Notes: generated by a model from the sequence alone, not told the origin. Shown: positions 48,956 to 57,647, numbered from the stretch's first letter. The stretch is DNA of 64,000 nucleotides from an uncultured Eubacteriales bacterium (GCA_900318145.1 ONJM01000014.1:1-64000), one strand, 5' to 3'. Numbers and translations: made by a program.

Positions 48956-50422
48956 ATGAAGTCATACAGCCGGTTTTTCCGTATGGTTTTTTGCCTGGCA
49001 CTGGCGCTGACACTTGCAGGCATTTTCCCGGCCGCCTTTTCCGAAACGGGCGGCACGGAGGCCCGCGCACTGGCGGAAGCGGATATCACGGGCGATGGCG
49101 TGCCGGAACGGATGGAACTGTACGAATCCGCTGATGGGAAGGTTTCCGTGCGGGCGTTCCTGGTTACGGAGGCAGGGAGCATCGAGCTGATCCTGGACCG
49201 GGAACTGGCATCGGACTGCCTGCTGGTTTTTGCCGACATGCTGCGGGACAGCAACAAAAAGCTCGCTGCTGCCTGTTACGCGGCGGCACTGGATCCGGAC
49301 GCGGCGGAAGCGGATCCGGAAGAGGAAATGAAACAGGCACCTGTGACAACGCCTGCCCCTGAACCGATCCGGGCGGGAACCAGGTTTGCCTTCGGCCGCT
49401 TTGAGCAGAACACCTTCAAGGCGGACGGGCCGGATCCGATCATCTGGCGGGTGCTCGATACGGACGAGGTGACGGGCAACGTGCTGGTGCTGTCGGAATT
49501 CGGTCTGATCACGAAGCAGTACCATCCCCGGAATTCCATGACAAAGTGGGGAGACAGCAGTGTCCGCACCTGGCTGAACGGCGTGTTCCTGAACAGTTTC
49601 ACGGAGGAAGAACTGGCACTGATTGTACCGACGCAGGTCAGCGGCTCCACGGATACGGTATTCATGCTGAGCGCTGAGGAAATCCGCAGGTATATGCGGG
49701 AACCCTACCTGTGTTACGCGACGCTGTGGGGACTGGCAAACGAAGAACTTGAAGGAGCATATGTCAACAAAGATACGGGATCCAGCTCGTGGCTGGTCCG
49801 GGTGGATGCCACCGACAAGCTGATTCCGATCGTCGGCGGCGCCGGAAAACTGTATGTTCCCGGAGAAGGTGTCAGGGTCACTAATTCCATGACTACAAGG
49901 GACAATGTAGTCCGCCCGGCAATGTGGGTCCGGCGGGAGGCGATCGGAGAAGAAGTTACGCAGTACGGCTTTTCCGATTACGCGAAAGCCAAAATGGACA
50001 TTTCCACCCGGTCCGGGCCGACGACGGGGTATAACGGACTGGGCGACTACCGGGTCAAGGGACAGTGGGTGCATGTGCTGTCCAAGGTGAACGACGGAAG
50101 CATCTGGTGGCTGCAGGTGGAATTCGATTACCACAGTGAGCTGATACGCTGCTATACCGGTCTGAAACGTGTGGATATCCAGATCAGCAGCGTGCCGGAG
50201 GAACCCCGCGCACCGCTGGGAACGGGCACGGTGACGCAGGCGGCGGAAGCCTATTACGGGCCCGGCACGATGTACAAGCGTCAGGTGGATAAGTACCAGC
50301 CCCCGGTCGGTACGGCCGGATCCATCATTGCCCGGGAGAACGGATGGGTTTTCCTGGAGTACGAAATCCCGGAATGCAGGATGCGGGTCTGGCTCCCGGA
50401 GGAAGCGGTTGCGGCGGACTGA
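48956..50422 (+). CDS. Secreted DUF6273-domain protein within the hydrogenase cluster
   Basis: The 488-residue protein has a Sec signal peptide (MVFCLALALTLAGIFPAAFS), a short region with ADITGDGVPERMEL, a Thr/Pro linker and a DUF6273 domain at about 138-325 (FGRFEQNTF, IIWRVLDTDE, SVRTWLNGVFL, RPAMWVRRE). DUF6273 has a C-type-lectin-like fold and occurs on surface proteins. The last 160 residues contain SH3-like stretches (STRSGPTTGYNG, EAYYGPGTMYKR). AGGAGAG precedes the ATG. It has no evident link to cytoplasmic hydrogen metabolism; it may be an insertion that kept the operon orientation. Confidence 0.82.
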   Translation: MKSYSRFFRMVFCLALALTLAGIFPAAFSETGGTEARALAEADITGDGVPERMELYESADGKVSVRAFLVTEAGSIELILDRELASDCLLVFADMLRDSNKKLAAACYAAALDPDAAEADPEEEMKQAPVTTPAPEPIRAGTRFAFGRFEQNTFKADGPDPIIWRVLDTDEVTGNVLVLSEFGLITKQYHPRNSMTKWGDSSVRTWLNGVFLNSFTEEELALIVPTQVSGSTDTVFMLSAEEIRRYMREPYLCYATLWGLANEELEGAYVNKDTGSSSWLVRVDATDKLIPIVGGAGKLYVPGEGVRVTNSMTTRDNVVRPAMWVRREAIGEEVTQYGFSDYAKAKMDISTRSGPTTGYNGLGDYRVKGQWVHVLSKVNDGSIWWLQVEFDYHSELIRCYTGLKRVDIQISSVPEEPRAPLGTGTVTQAAEAYYGPGTMYKRQVDKYQPPVGTAGSIIARENGWVFLEYEIPECRMRVWLPEEAVAAD

Positions 50423-50455
50423 CGCCGGATGAATAAATCAAAGGAGCGGGAAAAA

Positions 50456-50797
50456 ATGACAGTACAGGAAATGATGACGCTGATTGAGGCAAAGGATATG
50501 ACGCCGGAGACGGATAAGGGGCGGGAAGTATCCTGCGGCTACACCTGCGATCTGCTGAGCTGGGTCATGGCGCACGGCGCGGAGGGCATGGCCTGGGTGA
50601 CCGTGCAGACGCATATGAACGTGATCGCGGTGGCCAGCCTGATGGAGATGGCGGCGGTGATTATTCCCGAAGGGATTGAGATGGAAGGGCCTTCGCTGGA
50701 AAAGGCGAAGGAGGAAGGAATTTCCGTACTGGAAAGCCCGCTGACTGCCTATGAGATCTGCGCGCGGCTGGCGGCGAACGGGCTGCAGGGCAAGTGA
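50456..50797 (+). CDS. DRTGG-domain protein 2
   Basis: This 113-residue protein is a paralogue of the protein at 46792 (TVQEMMTLIEAKDM, GYTCDLLSWVMAHG, ESPLTAYEICARL). The start at 50456 is supported by AAAGGAG; an in-frame ATG at 50429 lacks a site. It precedes the PHP gene in the usual order of hydrogenase clusters. A small-ligand-binding or regulatory role is presumed for the family. Confidence 0.82.
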   Translation: MTVQEMMTLIEAKDMTPETDKGREVSCGYTCDLLSWVMAHGAEGMAWVTVQTHMNVIAVASLMEMAAVIIPEGIEMEGPSLEKAKEEGISVLESPLTAYEICARLAANGLQGK

Positions 50798-50882
50798 GGG
50801 AAGCGTCAGCCCGGCGGACACGCAAAAAACGCGCCGGGCATGGCATCAGGAATGCCGGACAGTTGAAAGAGGAGGAATGGGT

Positions 50883-51581
50883 ATGTTTGTGGATCTGCAT
50901 ATACATTCCTGCCTGAGTCCCTGCGCGGATGACGACATGACGCCGGCGAACATCTGCGGAATGGCGCACATCAAAGGCCTGCAGGCGATCGCCGTGACGG
51001 ATCACAACACAGCCCGGAACCTGCCTTACGTCAAGGAAGCGGCGGATTATTACGGGCTGATTTTGCTGCCCGGGATGGAAATCACCACGAAGGAAGAAGT
51101 GCACCTGCTGGGGTACTTCCGGGACGTGGAGACGGCGGTGGAAACCGGGGAAATCTTTACGCGGCATCTGCCGAAGATGAAGAACAAGCCGGACTATTTC
51201 GGAAACCAGTACGTCATGAACACGGACGACGAGATCATGGCGGTCGAGGACCGGCTGCTGATCGGCTCCACGGACCTGGACCTCGGAGAATGCACGAGGA
51301 TCATCCGGGAGCACGGCGGGGCGGCGGTGCCGGCGCATATCAACCGGGGACACGGGCTGCTGACAAACCTGGGCCTGTTCCCGGAGGAACCGGAGTTCCC
51401 AGTGTGCGAGGTGCGGCCGGAGCTGCCGGTGGCGGACAAGCTGGTGGGAAACCGACTGCGGCTGCGGTCTTCAGACGCCCACCACCTGGGGGATATCCTG
51501 GAGGCGGTGTTCGACCTGGAGGTGGAGCGGTTTTCACTCGGGGGACTGTTTGAAAAGATCAGCGGGGGCGGCGGTGGGTAA
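50883..51581 (+). CDS. PHP-domain metal-dependent phosphoesterase
   Basis: PHP domains are trinuclear-metal phosphoesterases. This 232-residue protein shows the metal motifs DLHIHSCLSPC, VTDHNTARNL, PGMEITTKEEVHLLGYF, PAHINRGHGL and SSDAHHLGDI. ATG at 50883 is chosen over ATG at 50877 because AGGAGG is well spaced from it. PHP genes of this type accompany HydABC operons in Clostridia, but the substrate is unknown. A 155-base control region follows before hydC. Confidence 0.9.
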   Translation: MFVDLHIHSCLSPCADDDMTPANICGMAHIKGLQAIAVTDHNTARNLPYVKEAADYYGLILLPGMEITTKEEVHLLGYFRDVETAVETGEIFTRHLPKMKNKPDYFGNQYVMNTDDEIMAVEDRLLIGSTDLDLGECTRIIREHGGAAVPAHINRGHGLLTNLGLFPEEPEFPVCEVRPELPVADKLVGNRLRLRSSDAHHLGDILEAVFDLEVERFSLGGLFEKISGGGGG

Positions 51582-51656
51582 GGATTCACCGCGGAGGACG
51601 ATCCGGAAGATTTATACTGTATACAAGAAAAAGCCTTTTCAGAAACGCGGAAATAT

Positions 51657-51705
51657 GTTATTCTTAATAACTGTGAAAAAGGACTTTTGCGGTATTTTGC
51701 AAAAG
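51657..51705 (+). promoter_or_regulatory. Two operator-like dyads upstream of the hydrogenase structural genes
   Basis: GTTAT-TCTTA-ATAAC (51657-51671) and CTTTTGC-8 bases-GCAAAAG (51684-51705) are perfect inverted repeats in an A+T-rich stretch within an otherwise G+C-rich region. They lie 30-80 bases before the hydC start. The first is loosely like a Rex redox-repressor site but does not match the TTGTTA-N6-TAACAA consensus exactly. No clear -35/-10 pair was found. Confidence 0.4.
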
Positions 51706-51736
51706 GTTCAAAATACATAAGGAGGTCAAGGACGGT

Positions 51737-52207
51737 ATGCCTGACAACAAGGAAAAGTACGCAAAGCTGCAGGAGGTCATTGACAAGCGCAAGGGTGAAC
51801 GCGGCGCTGTGATGCCCTGTCTGCAGGAAGCCATGAACATCTTCGGCTATGTGCCGCAGGACGTTCAGGAGATGATCGCGGACGGACTGGGCGTGACCCT
51901 GTCCGAGGTTTACGGTGTCTCCACCTTCTATTCCCAGTTCTCCCTCAAGCCCAAGGGAGAGCACGTGATCGGCGTTTGCCTTGGCACGGCCTGCTACGTG
52001 AAAGGCAGCCAGAAGATTATCGACAAGATCTCCGAAGAGCTGAAGATCCAGCCCGGCGATACCACCGATGACGGAAAGTTCACGCTGAACGCCACCCGGT
52101 GCCTGGGCGCCTGCGGCCTGGCTCCCGTTATGATGATCGGCGAGGAAGTGTACGGCCGGCTGACTCCGGATCTGGTTCCGGGCATCCTGGACAAGTACCG
52201 TGCGTGA
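51737..52207 (+). CDS. hydC: NuoE-like [2Fe-2S] subunit of bifurcating hydrogenase
   Basis: HydC is the small thioredoxin-like subunit of the NAD- and ferredoxin-dependent hydrogenase. The 156-residue protein has a helical N-terminus (VMPCLQEAMNIFGYVPQDVQ) and the four cluster cysteines in VCLGTACYVKGS and ATRCLGACGLAPVMMIG, as in NuoE. AAGGAGG precedes the ATG. Its 3' end overlaps the next gene (GTG at 52200). It starts the structural part of the operon after the A+T-rich control region. Confidence 0.94.
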   Translation: MPDNKEKYAKLQEVIDKRKGERGAVMPCLQEAMNIFGYVPQDVQEMIADGLGVTLSEVYGVSTFYSQFSLKPKGEHVIGVCLGTACYVKGSQKIIDKISEELKIQPGDTTDDGKFTLNATRCLGACGLAPVMMIGEEVYGRLTPDLVPGILDKYRA

Positions 52208-52757
52208 CCTGAGCCTGCATCTGCTGGACCTGGCGCAGAACAGCATCACCGCCGGGGCGAGCCTGGTGACGGTGCGGCTGACGCTGGAGGAAAACGGGAT
52301 GCTGACGATGCAGCTGGAGGATGACGGAAAGGGCATGAGCCCTGAACTGCTCCAGCGCGTGACGAGTCCCTTCGCCACCACCCGGACCACCCGCAAGGTC
52401 GGCCTGGGAATCCCCATGATGAAGGAAAACGCTGAGAAAGCCGGCGGCGCCTTCACCCTGGAGAGCGAGGAGGGGAAAGGTACGGTGCTCACCGCGTCCA
52501 TGGACACGAAGAACATCGACTGCCTGCCTCCCGGGGACGTGAGCGGCACCCTTCTGAGCCTGATGCTGACCAATCCGCTGGCGCCGGATTTCCGGATCGA
52601 GAGCAAAAGCCCGAAAGGGGAAAGCGTTTTCGACACCCGGGATGTACGCGCGGCGCTGGGGAGCGACATCCCATTCAATGAGCCTTCCGTAGCCGCGTGG
52701 CTGAAGGAAGCGCTGGACGAGGAAATGAATACAATCTTTGGAGGTGTATGGATATGA
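52200..52757 (+). CDS. GHKL-type ATP-binding protein of the hydrogenase operon
   Basis: The 185-residue protein starts with GTG at 52200, overlapping hydC. It has an N-box (SLHLLDLAQNSITAGA), a G1 box (EDDGKGMS) and a G2 box (KVGLGIPMMKENAEKAGG), as in histidine kinase ATPase domains, but no His phospho-acceptor domain. A C-terminal region of about 70 residues is of unknown fold. It is regularly present between hydC and hydB in clostridial clusters and is presumably regulatory. It overlaps the ferredoxin-like gene as ATGA. Confidence 0.88.
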   Translation: MRDLSLHLLDLAQNSITAGASLVTVRLTLEENGMLTMQLEDDGKGMSPELLQRVTSPFATTRTTRKVGLGIPMMKENAEKAGGAFTLESEEGKGTVLTASMDTKNIDCLPPGDVSGTLLSLMLTNPLAPDFRIESKSPKGESVFDTRDVRAALGSDIPFNEPSVAAWLKEALDEEMNTIFGGVWI

Positions 52758-53122
52758 AATCTTTGGCAGATCTCGAAGCGATCCGCGCAAGGACGCTGGA
52801 AAACATCAACATGCGCAAGGATGAGGACGCTGCCCGCGTCGTCATCGGTATGGCCACCTGCGGCATCGCCGCCGGCGCCCGCCCCGTAATGCTTGCCTTT
52901 ATGGACGAAATTCAGAAGCGGAACCTGAAGCATGTGACCGTGAGCCAGACCGGCTGCATCGGCATGTGCCGTTACGAGCCGATGCTGGACGTGATCCTGC
53001 CCGGCAAGGAGAAGGTTACATATATTCACGTGAAGCCTGAAATGGTACCGCGCATTGTTTCCGAGCACCTTGTAAACGGCCAGCCGGTGGAAGAGTACAC
53101 CATCGGCGCCGCAAAAGACTAA
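52754..53122 (+). CDS. Thioredoxin-like [2Fe-2S] ferredoxin of the hydrogenase operon
   Basis: The 122-residue protein has the thioredoxin-like [2Fe-2S] fold: cysteines in MATCGIAAGARP and SQTGCIGMCRYEP, although only three of the usual four ligands are evident in the typical positions (a Gly-Ile replaces the second Cys of the first loop). The ATG at 52754 is nine bases from GGAGG. It stands directly before hydB, whose N-terminus carries the same type of domain. It likely carries electrons or helps assemble the complex. Confidence 0.85.
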   Translation: MKSLADLEAIRARTLENINMRKDEDAARVVIGMATCGIAAGARPVMLAFMDEIQKRNLKHVTVSQTGCIGMCRYEPMLDVILPGKEKVTYIHVKPEMVPRIVSEHLVNGQPVEEYTIGAAKD

Positions 53123-53140
53123 TTAGAGGAGGAAACCCAG

Positions 53141-54937
53141 ATGGAGCTTTATCGTTCTCATGTGCTGGTCTGCGGCGGCACCGGCTGTACTTCATCCGGT
53201 TCTCCGAAGCTGATTGAACGCTTCGAGGAACAACTGAAGGAGAAAGGCCTTGACAAGGAAGTCAAGGTGATCCGTACGGGCTGTTTCGGACTGTGCGAAG
53301 CGGGTCCCGTGGTTATCGTTTATCCCGAAGGCACGTTCTACAGCCGCGTAAAGGTGGAGGACGTGGACGAGATCGTTTCGGAACACCTGCTGAAGGGCCG
53401 GAAGGTTCAGCGCCTGGTGTACGTGGACCACAAGACCCATGAGTCCAGCGTGCAGAAGAGCCTGGCCGAGATCGGCTTCTACAAGAAGCAGCAGCGCGTC
53501 GCGCTGCGCAACTGCGGCGTGATCGATCCCGAAAACATTGACGAATACATCGCCTTTGACGGCTACAAGGCGCTGGCCAAGGCTCTGACCGAGATGACCC
53601 CTGAACAGGTTATCGACGAAGTGCTGAAATCCGGACTGCGCGGCCGCGGCGGCGCCGGTTTCCCCACCGGCAAGAAGTGGCAGTTTGCCCGGGCCAGCCA
53701 GGCGGAGCATAAATATTTCGTCTGCAACGCGGACGAAGGCGACCCCGGCGCGTTCATGGACCGCTCCCTGCTGGAAGGCGATCCCCACGCGATCCTGGAA
53801 GCCATGGCCATCGGCGGATACGCCATCGGCGCGGACGAAGGCTGGATCTACGTTCGCGCGGAGTATCCCATCGCCGTGAAACGGCTGGAGAAGGCGATTG
53901 AGCAGGCGCACGAATACGGCCTGCTGGGCAACGACATCTTCGGCACCGGCTTCAACTTTGACATTCATATCCGTCTGGGCGCCGGCGCGTTCGTGTGCGG
54001 CGAGGAAACCGCCCTGATGGCCTCCATCGAAGGCCGCCGCGGCGAGCCCAAGCCGAAGCCCCCGTTCCCGGCGGTGAAGGGTCTGTTCGAGAGCCCCACC
54101 AACATCAACAACGTGGAAACCCTGGGCAATATCGCCCAGATCATCCTGAAGGGCGCGGACTGGTTCCGGTCCATCGGCACCGAGCGCTCCACGGGCACCA
54201 AGGTGTTCGCGCTGGGCGGCAAGATCAACAACACCGGCCTGGTGGAAGTACCCATGGGTATTCCGCTGCGCACCATTATTGAGGACATCGGCGGTGGCTG
54301 CCCCAACGGCAAGAAGTTCAAGGCCGTGCAGACCGGCGGTCCTTCCGGCGGATGTATCCCGGCAAGCCTGCTGGACACCCCCGTTGAATATGACACGCTG
54401 ACCGCCATCGGCGCCATGATGGGTTCCGGCGGTATGATCGTCATGGACGAAGACAACTGCATGGTGGACATCGCCCGCTTCTTCCTGGACTTCACTGTGG
54501 ACGAGAGCTGCGGCAAGTGCACCCCCTGCCGGATCGGTACCCGCAGGATGCTGGAGATCCTCGAGCGGATCACCCAGGGCAAAGGCGAGGAAGGCGACAT
54601 CGAGAAGCTGCAGGAGCTGGCCGAAAGCATCAAGAACAGCGCGCTGTGCGGCCTGGGCCAGACGGCTCCGAACCCCGTGCTTTCCACCATCAAGTACTTC
54701 CGGGATGAGTATGAAGCCCATATCCGGGAGAAGCGGTGCCCGGCGCATCACTGCCAGGCCCTGCTGAACTACGAGATCACCGACGCCTGCCGCGGATGTA
54801 CCGCCTGCGCGCGGAAGTGCCCGGTCAACGCCATTTCCGGCAGCGTGAAGGAACGCCACGTGATCGATCAGTCCAAGTGCATCAAGTGCGGATCTTGCAT
54901 CGCAACCTGTAAGTTCGGCGCTATTGTGAAGAAGTAA
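53141..54937 (+). CDS. hydB: NuoF-like NADH-binding subunit of bifurcating hydrogenase
   Basis: HydB binds NAD(H) and FMN and is the flavin site of the confurcating hydrogenase. The 598-residue protein has an N-terminal thioredoxin-like [2Fe-2S] domain (VCGGTGCTSSGSP, RTGCFGLCEAGP), the NADH/FMN motifs (GRGGAGFPTGKKW, CNADEGDPGAFMDRSLLEG), an SLBB domain, the [4Fe-4S] site ESCGKCTPCRIGTRR, and two C-terminal ferredoxin motifs (CRGCTACARKCP and CIKCGSCIATCK). This full set is that of Thermotoga-type HydB. AGGAGG precedes the ATG and hydA follows after 23 bases. Confidence 0.96.
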   Translation: MELYRSHVLVCGGTGCTSSGSPKLIERFEEQLKEKGLDKEVKVIRTGCFGLCEAGPVVIVYPEGTFYSRVKVEDVDEIVSEHLLKGRKVQRLVYVDHKTHESSVQKSLAEIGFYKKQQRVALRNCGVIDPENIDEYIAFDGYKALAKALTEMTPEQVIDEVLKSGLRGRGGAGFPTGKKWQFARASQAEHKYFVCNADEGDPGAFMDRSLLEGDPHAILEAMAIGGYAIGADEGWIYVRAEYPIAVKRLEKAIEQAHEYGLLGNDIFGTGFNFDIHIRLGAGAFVCGEETALMASIEGRRGEPKPKPPFPAVKGLFESPTNINNVETLGNIAQIILKGADWFRSIGTERSTGTKVFALGGKINNTGLVEVPMGIPLRTIIEDIGGGCPNGKKFKAVQTGGPSGGCIPASLLDTPVEYDTLTAIGAMMGSGGMIVMDEDNCMVDIARFFLDFTVDESCGKCTPCRIGTRRMLEILERITQGKGEEGDIEKLQELAESIKNSALCGLGQTAPNPVLSTIKYFRDEYEAHIREKRCPAHHCQALLNYEITDACRGCTACARKCPVNAISGSVKERHVIDQSKCIKCGSCIATCKFGAIVKK

Positions 54938-54960
54938 TCGTGCGAGGAGGACAAACACAA

Positions 54961-56709
54961 ATGGAAAATCTCGTTAAGCTTACGATTGACGGCGTCAGTG
55001 TTGAAGTCCCCGCCGGCACGACGGTGCTGGAAGCCGCGAAAAAGGCTGGCATCAACATTCCCACGCTGTGCTACCTGAAGGATATCAACCAGATCGGCGC
55101 CTGCCGCATGTGTATCGTGGACACCGGCGCCCGCGCTTTCGGCGCGGCCTGCGTGCTGCCCGTTTCCAACGGCATGGTTGTCAAGACCAATACCCCCAAG
55201 ATCCGTGCGGCCCGCCGGGTCACCCTGGAGCTGCTGCTGAGCAACCATGACAAGCGCTGCCTGGACTGCGCCCGCAACCAGAAGTGCGAACTGCAGCAGA
55301 TGTGTATCGACCTGGGCGTTGAAGACGTCGACAAGTTCAAGGGCAAACAGAACGAATACGACATCGACGATCTGAGCCCCTCCATCGTCCGGAACAACAA
55401 CAAGTGCATCCTGTGCCGCCGCTGCGTCGCCGCCTGCAACAACACCCAGGCTGTGGGCGTGATCGGCCCCATGGGACGCGGATTCAGGACCAAGATCGGC
55501 AGCGCCTGGGAACAGCCGCTGAACGACGTGGCCTGCATCAACTGCGGCCAGTGTATCGCGGCCTGCCCGACCGGCGCGCTGTATGAGAAGGATTCCACCA
55601 AGGCGGTCTGGGACCTGCTGGCGGACGACACCAAGACGGTGGTCGTGCAGCCCGCTCCCGCGGTCCGCGCCGCACTGGGCGAAGAGTTCGGCATCCCGAT
55701 GGGCACCTCCGTGACCGGAAAGATGGCTGCCGCGCTGCGCCGCCTGGGATTCAACAAGGTCTTCGACACCGACTGGGCCGCTGACCTGACCATCATGGAA
55801 GAAGGCACCGAGTTCATCGGCCGCCTGACCAACAAGGGCGTGCTCCCGATGATCACCAGCTGCTCTCCCGGATGGATCAAGTTCTGCGAAACCTACTATC
55901 CGGATTTCATCGACAACCTGAGCTCCTGCAAGTCTCCCCACGAGATGGAAGGCGCCATGATCAAGAGCTACTGGGCGGAGAAGGAAGGCATCGATCCCAA
56001 GAACATCCGCGTGGTGTCCGTGATGCCCTGTACCGCCAAGAAGTTCGAAGCCCGCAGGCCCGAGCTGAGCCGCGACGGCATGCAGGATGTGGACGAGGTT
56101 ATCACCACCCGTGAACTGGCCCGCATGATCAAGGAAGCCGGCATCGACTTCGCGAACCTGCCGGATGAGGACTTCGATCCCGTGCTGGGCGAGAGCTCCG
56201 GCGCCGGCGTCATCTTCGGAGCAACCGGCGGCGTTATGGAAGCTGCCCTGCGCACCGTGTATGAAAAGGTCACCGGAAAGAAGCTGGAAAGCGTTGAGTT
56301 CCATGAAGTCCGCGGCATCAAGGGCGTGAAGGAAGCCACCGTGAAGGTCGGCGACCTGGACGTCAACGTGGCCGTGGCCCACGGCACCGCCAACGCCGCG
56401 AAGCTGCTGGACAGCATCCGCAGCGGCGAGAAGACCTACCACTTCATCGAGGTCATGGCCTGCCCCGGCGGCTGCGTCACCGGCGGCGGACAGCCCATCG
56501 TGAGCGCCCAGAAGCGGATGGAATGCGATCCCAAGCAGCTGCGCGCGGCTGCCCTCTACAACGAGGACGCCAACAAGCCCGAGCGCAAGAGCCACGACAA
56601 CGCTTCCATCATGGCCGCCTACAGGGATTACCTGGGCGAGCCCAACAGCCACCTGGCCCACGAACTGCTTCATACCCACTACACCAAGCGGGAGAAGTAT
56701 AAGAAGTAA
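54961..56709 (+). CDS. hydA: [FeFe]-hydrogenase catalytic subunit, bifurcating type
   Basis: HydA makes or uses H2 at the H-cluster, here probably with NADH and reduced ferredoxin together. The 582-residue protein has an N-terminal [2Fe-2S] domain (IPTLCYLKDINQIGACRMC), the His-Cys3 [4Fe-4S] site (H96, CLDCARNQKC), two further [4Fe-4S] motifs (CILCRRCVAACN, CINCGQCIAACP) and the H-cluster loops TSCSPGW (299-305), MPCTAKKFE (355-363) and ACPGGC (500-505). GAGGAGG supports the ATG at 54961. The maturases HydE, HydF and HydG are not in the window. A strong terminator follows. Confidence 0.96.
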   Translation: MENLVKLTIDGVSVEVPAGTTVLEAAKKAGINIPTLCYLKDINQIGACRMCIVDTGARAFGAACVLPVSNGMVVKTNTPKIRAARRVTLELLLSNHDKRCLDCARNQKCELQQMCIDLGVEDVDKFKGKQNEYDIDDLSPSIVRNNNKCILCRRCVAACNNTQAVGVIGPMGRGFRTKIGSAWEQPLNDVACINCGQCIAACPTGALYEKDSTKAVWDLLADDTKTVVVQPAPAVRAALGEEFGIPMGTSVTGKMAAALRRLGFNKVFDTDWAADLTIMEEGTEFIGRLTNKGVLPMITSCSPGWIKFCETYYPDFIDNLSSCKSPHEMEGAMIKSYWAEKEGIDPKNIRVVSVMPCTAKKFEARRPELSRDGMQDVDEVITTRELARMIKEAGIDFANLPDEDFDPVLGESSGAGVIFGATGGVMEAALRTVYEKVTGKKLESVEFHEVRGIKGVKEATVKVGDLDVNVAVAHGTANAAKLLDSIRSGEKTYHFIEVMACPGGCVTGGGQPIVSAQKRMECDPKQLRAAALYNEDANKPERKSHDNASIMAAYRDYLGEPNSHLAHELLHTHYTKREKYKK

Positions 56710-56721
56710 GGCAATAATTGT

Positions 56722-56765
56722 AAAAATGAGTCAGTGAGAACCGTCCCCACTGACTCATTTTTCTT
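56722..56765 (+). terminator. Terminator of the hydrogenase operon
   Basis: A long stem (AAAATGAGTCAGTG with CACTGACTCATTTT) and a loop containing GAACCGTCCCC are followed by TTTCTTTTT. It lies 13 bases after hydA. Confidence 0.88.
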
Positions 56766-56817
56766 TTTGGATGAGTTGTGGTAAAATGTGATGAAGAAAA
56801 CGCCGCGGAGGAATAAG

Positions 56818-57618
56818 ATGATTCAGGAAGTCAGGATTACTACGCCGGAGGAGCTGATGCCCCTGCTGAGCGAGCAGGAATACCGGCCGGAGCTGGGCAG
56901 AAACCGGAGCAGCTACCTGTACCGCGGAATGCCGGACACCTCCTACAAGATGGTGACGAGCCTGACCCGCTGCTGCAAAGGCCTGCAGAAGCGGCTGGAA
57001 CCGGCGATCCTGAACAATTTTGCCAAGTACGCCGTACGGGAGGACGCCACGGTTACCCAGAGCGTATGGTTCCAGATGATCACCGGGCAGCACAACGGCC
57101 TGCCCACGCGGCTGCTGGACTGGTCCCATTCCGCGCTGGTGGCGCTGCATTTCGCCATGACGGAGGACAACCTGGAGGACATGGACGCCCACGACTGCAT
57201 GGTCTGGCGGATCGACATGAACGAGCAGATCAACCACCTGCCGGAGAAATACCGCCTGGCAATCGGAAGGCAGCAGACTACGCTGTTTTCCGTAAACATG
57301 CTGAGCAGACTGGCGGGAAGCCTGGAAGAGTATGACGAGGATATGGGAGACCATTCCATGGTCATCGTGGAACCGCCGAGTACCAACAACCGGATTATCA
57401 TGCAGTATTCCTTCTTCTCCGTGATTCCCACGGGGATGACGGATATCGAAAAATTCCTGAACGACTATACGAACAACACGGTGAAATATGTGATCGACCG
57501 GAACCTCCGGTGGCGGGTGCGGGATATGCTGGATTCGCTGAACATCAGCGAACGGCTGCTGTATCCCGGGCTGGAAGGACTGAGCAAATGGATCGCGCGG
57601 CACTATTACGTGAAGTGA
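56818..57618 (+). CDS. FRG-domain protein
   Basis: The 266-residue protein carries an FRG domain: SSYLYRGMPDTSYKMV (the Phe-Arg-Gly-type motif as YRG), QHNGLPTRLLDWSHSALVAL with the conserved GLPTRLLDW, and FAMTEDN. FRG proteins are of unknown activity and are often seen in phage-defence or toxin neighbourhoods. GGAGG six bases before ATG 56818 decides the start. It lies between the hydrogenase terminator and a CotH gene, with no obvious partner. Confidence 0.85.
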   Translation: MIQEVRITTPEELMPLLSEQEYRPELGRNRSSYLYRGMPDTSYKMVTSLTRCCKGLQKRLEPAILNNFAKYAVREDATVTQSVWFQMITGQHNGLPTRLLDWSHSALVALHFAMTEDNLEDMDAHDCMVWRIDMNEQINHLPEKYRLAIGRQQTTLFSVNMLSRLAGSLEEYDEDMGDHSMVIVEPPSTNNRIIMQYSFFSVIPTGMTDIEKFLNDYTNNTVKYVIDRNLRWRVRDMLDSLNISERLLYPGLEGLSKWIARHYYVK

Positions 57619-57647
57619 CGGCCGGCAAAGAAGGGAGGCGGAAAAAA

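Noticed and set aside
53192-56679. Two very long minus-strand frames (588 and 603 residues)
   Set aside because: They are antisense to hydB and hydA, low in complexity and without start signals; the sense proteins are unmistakable.
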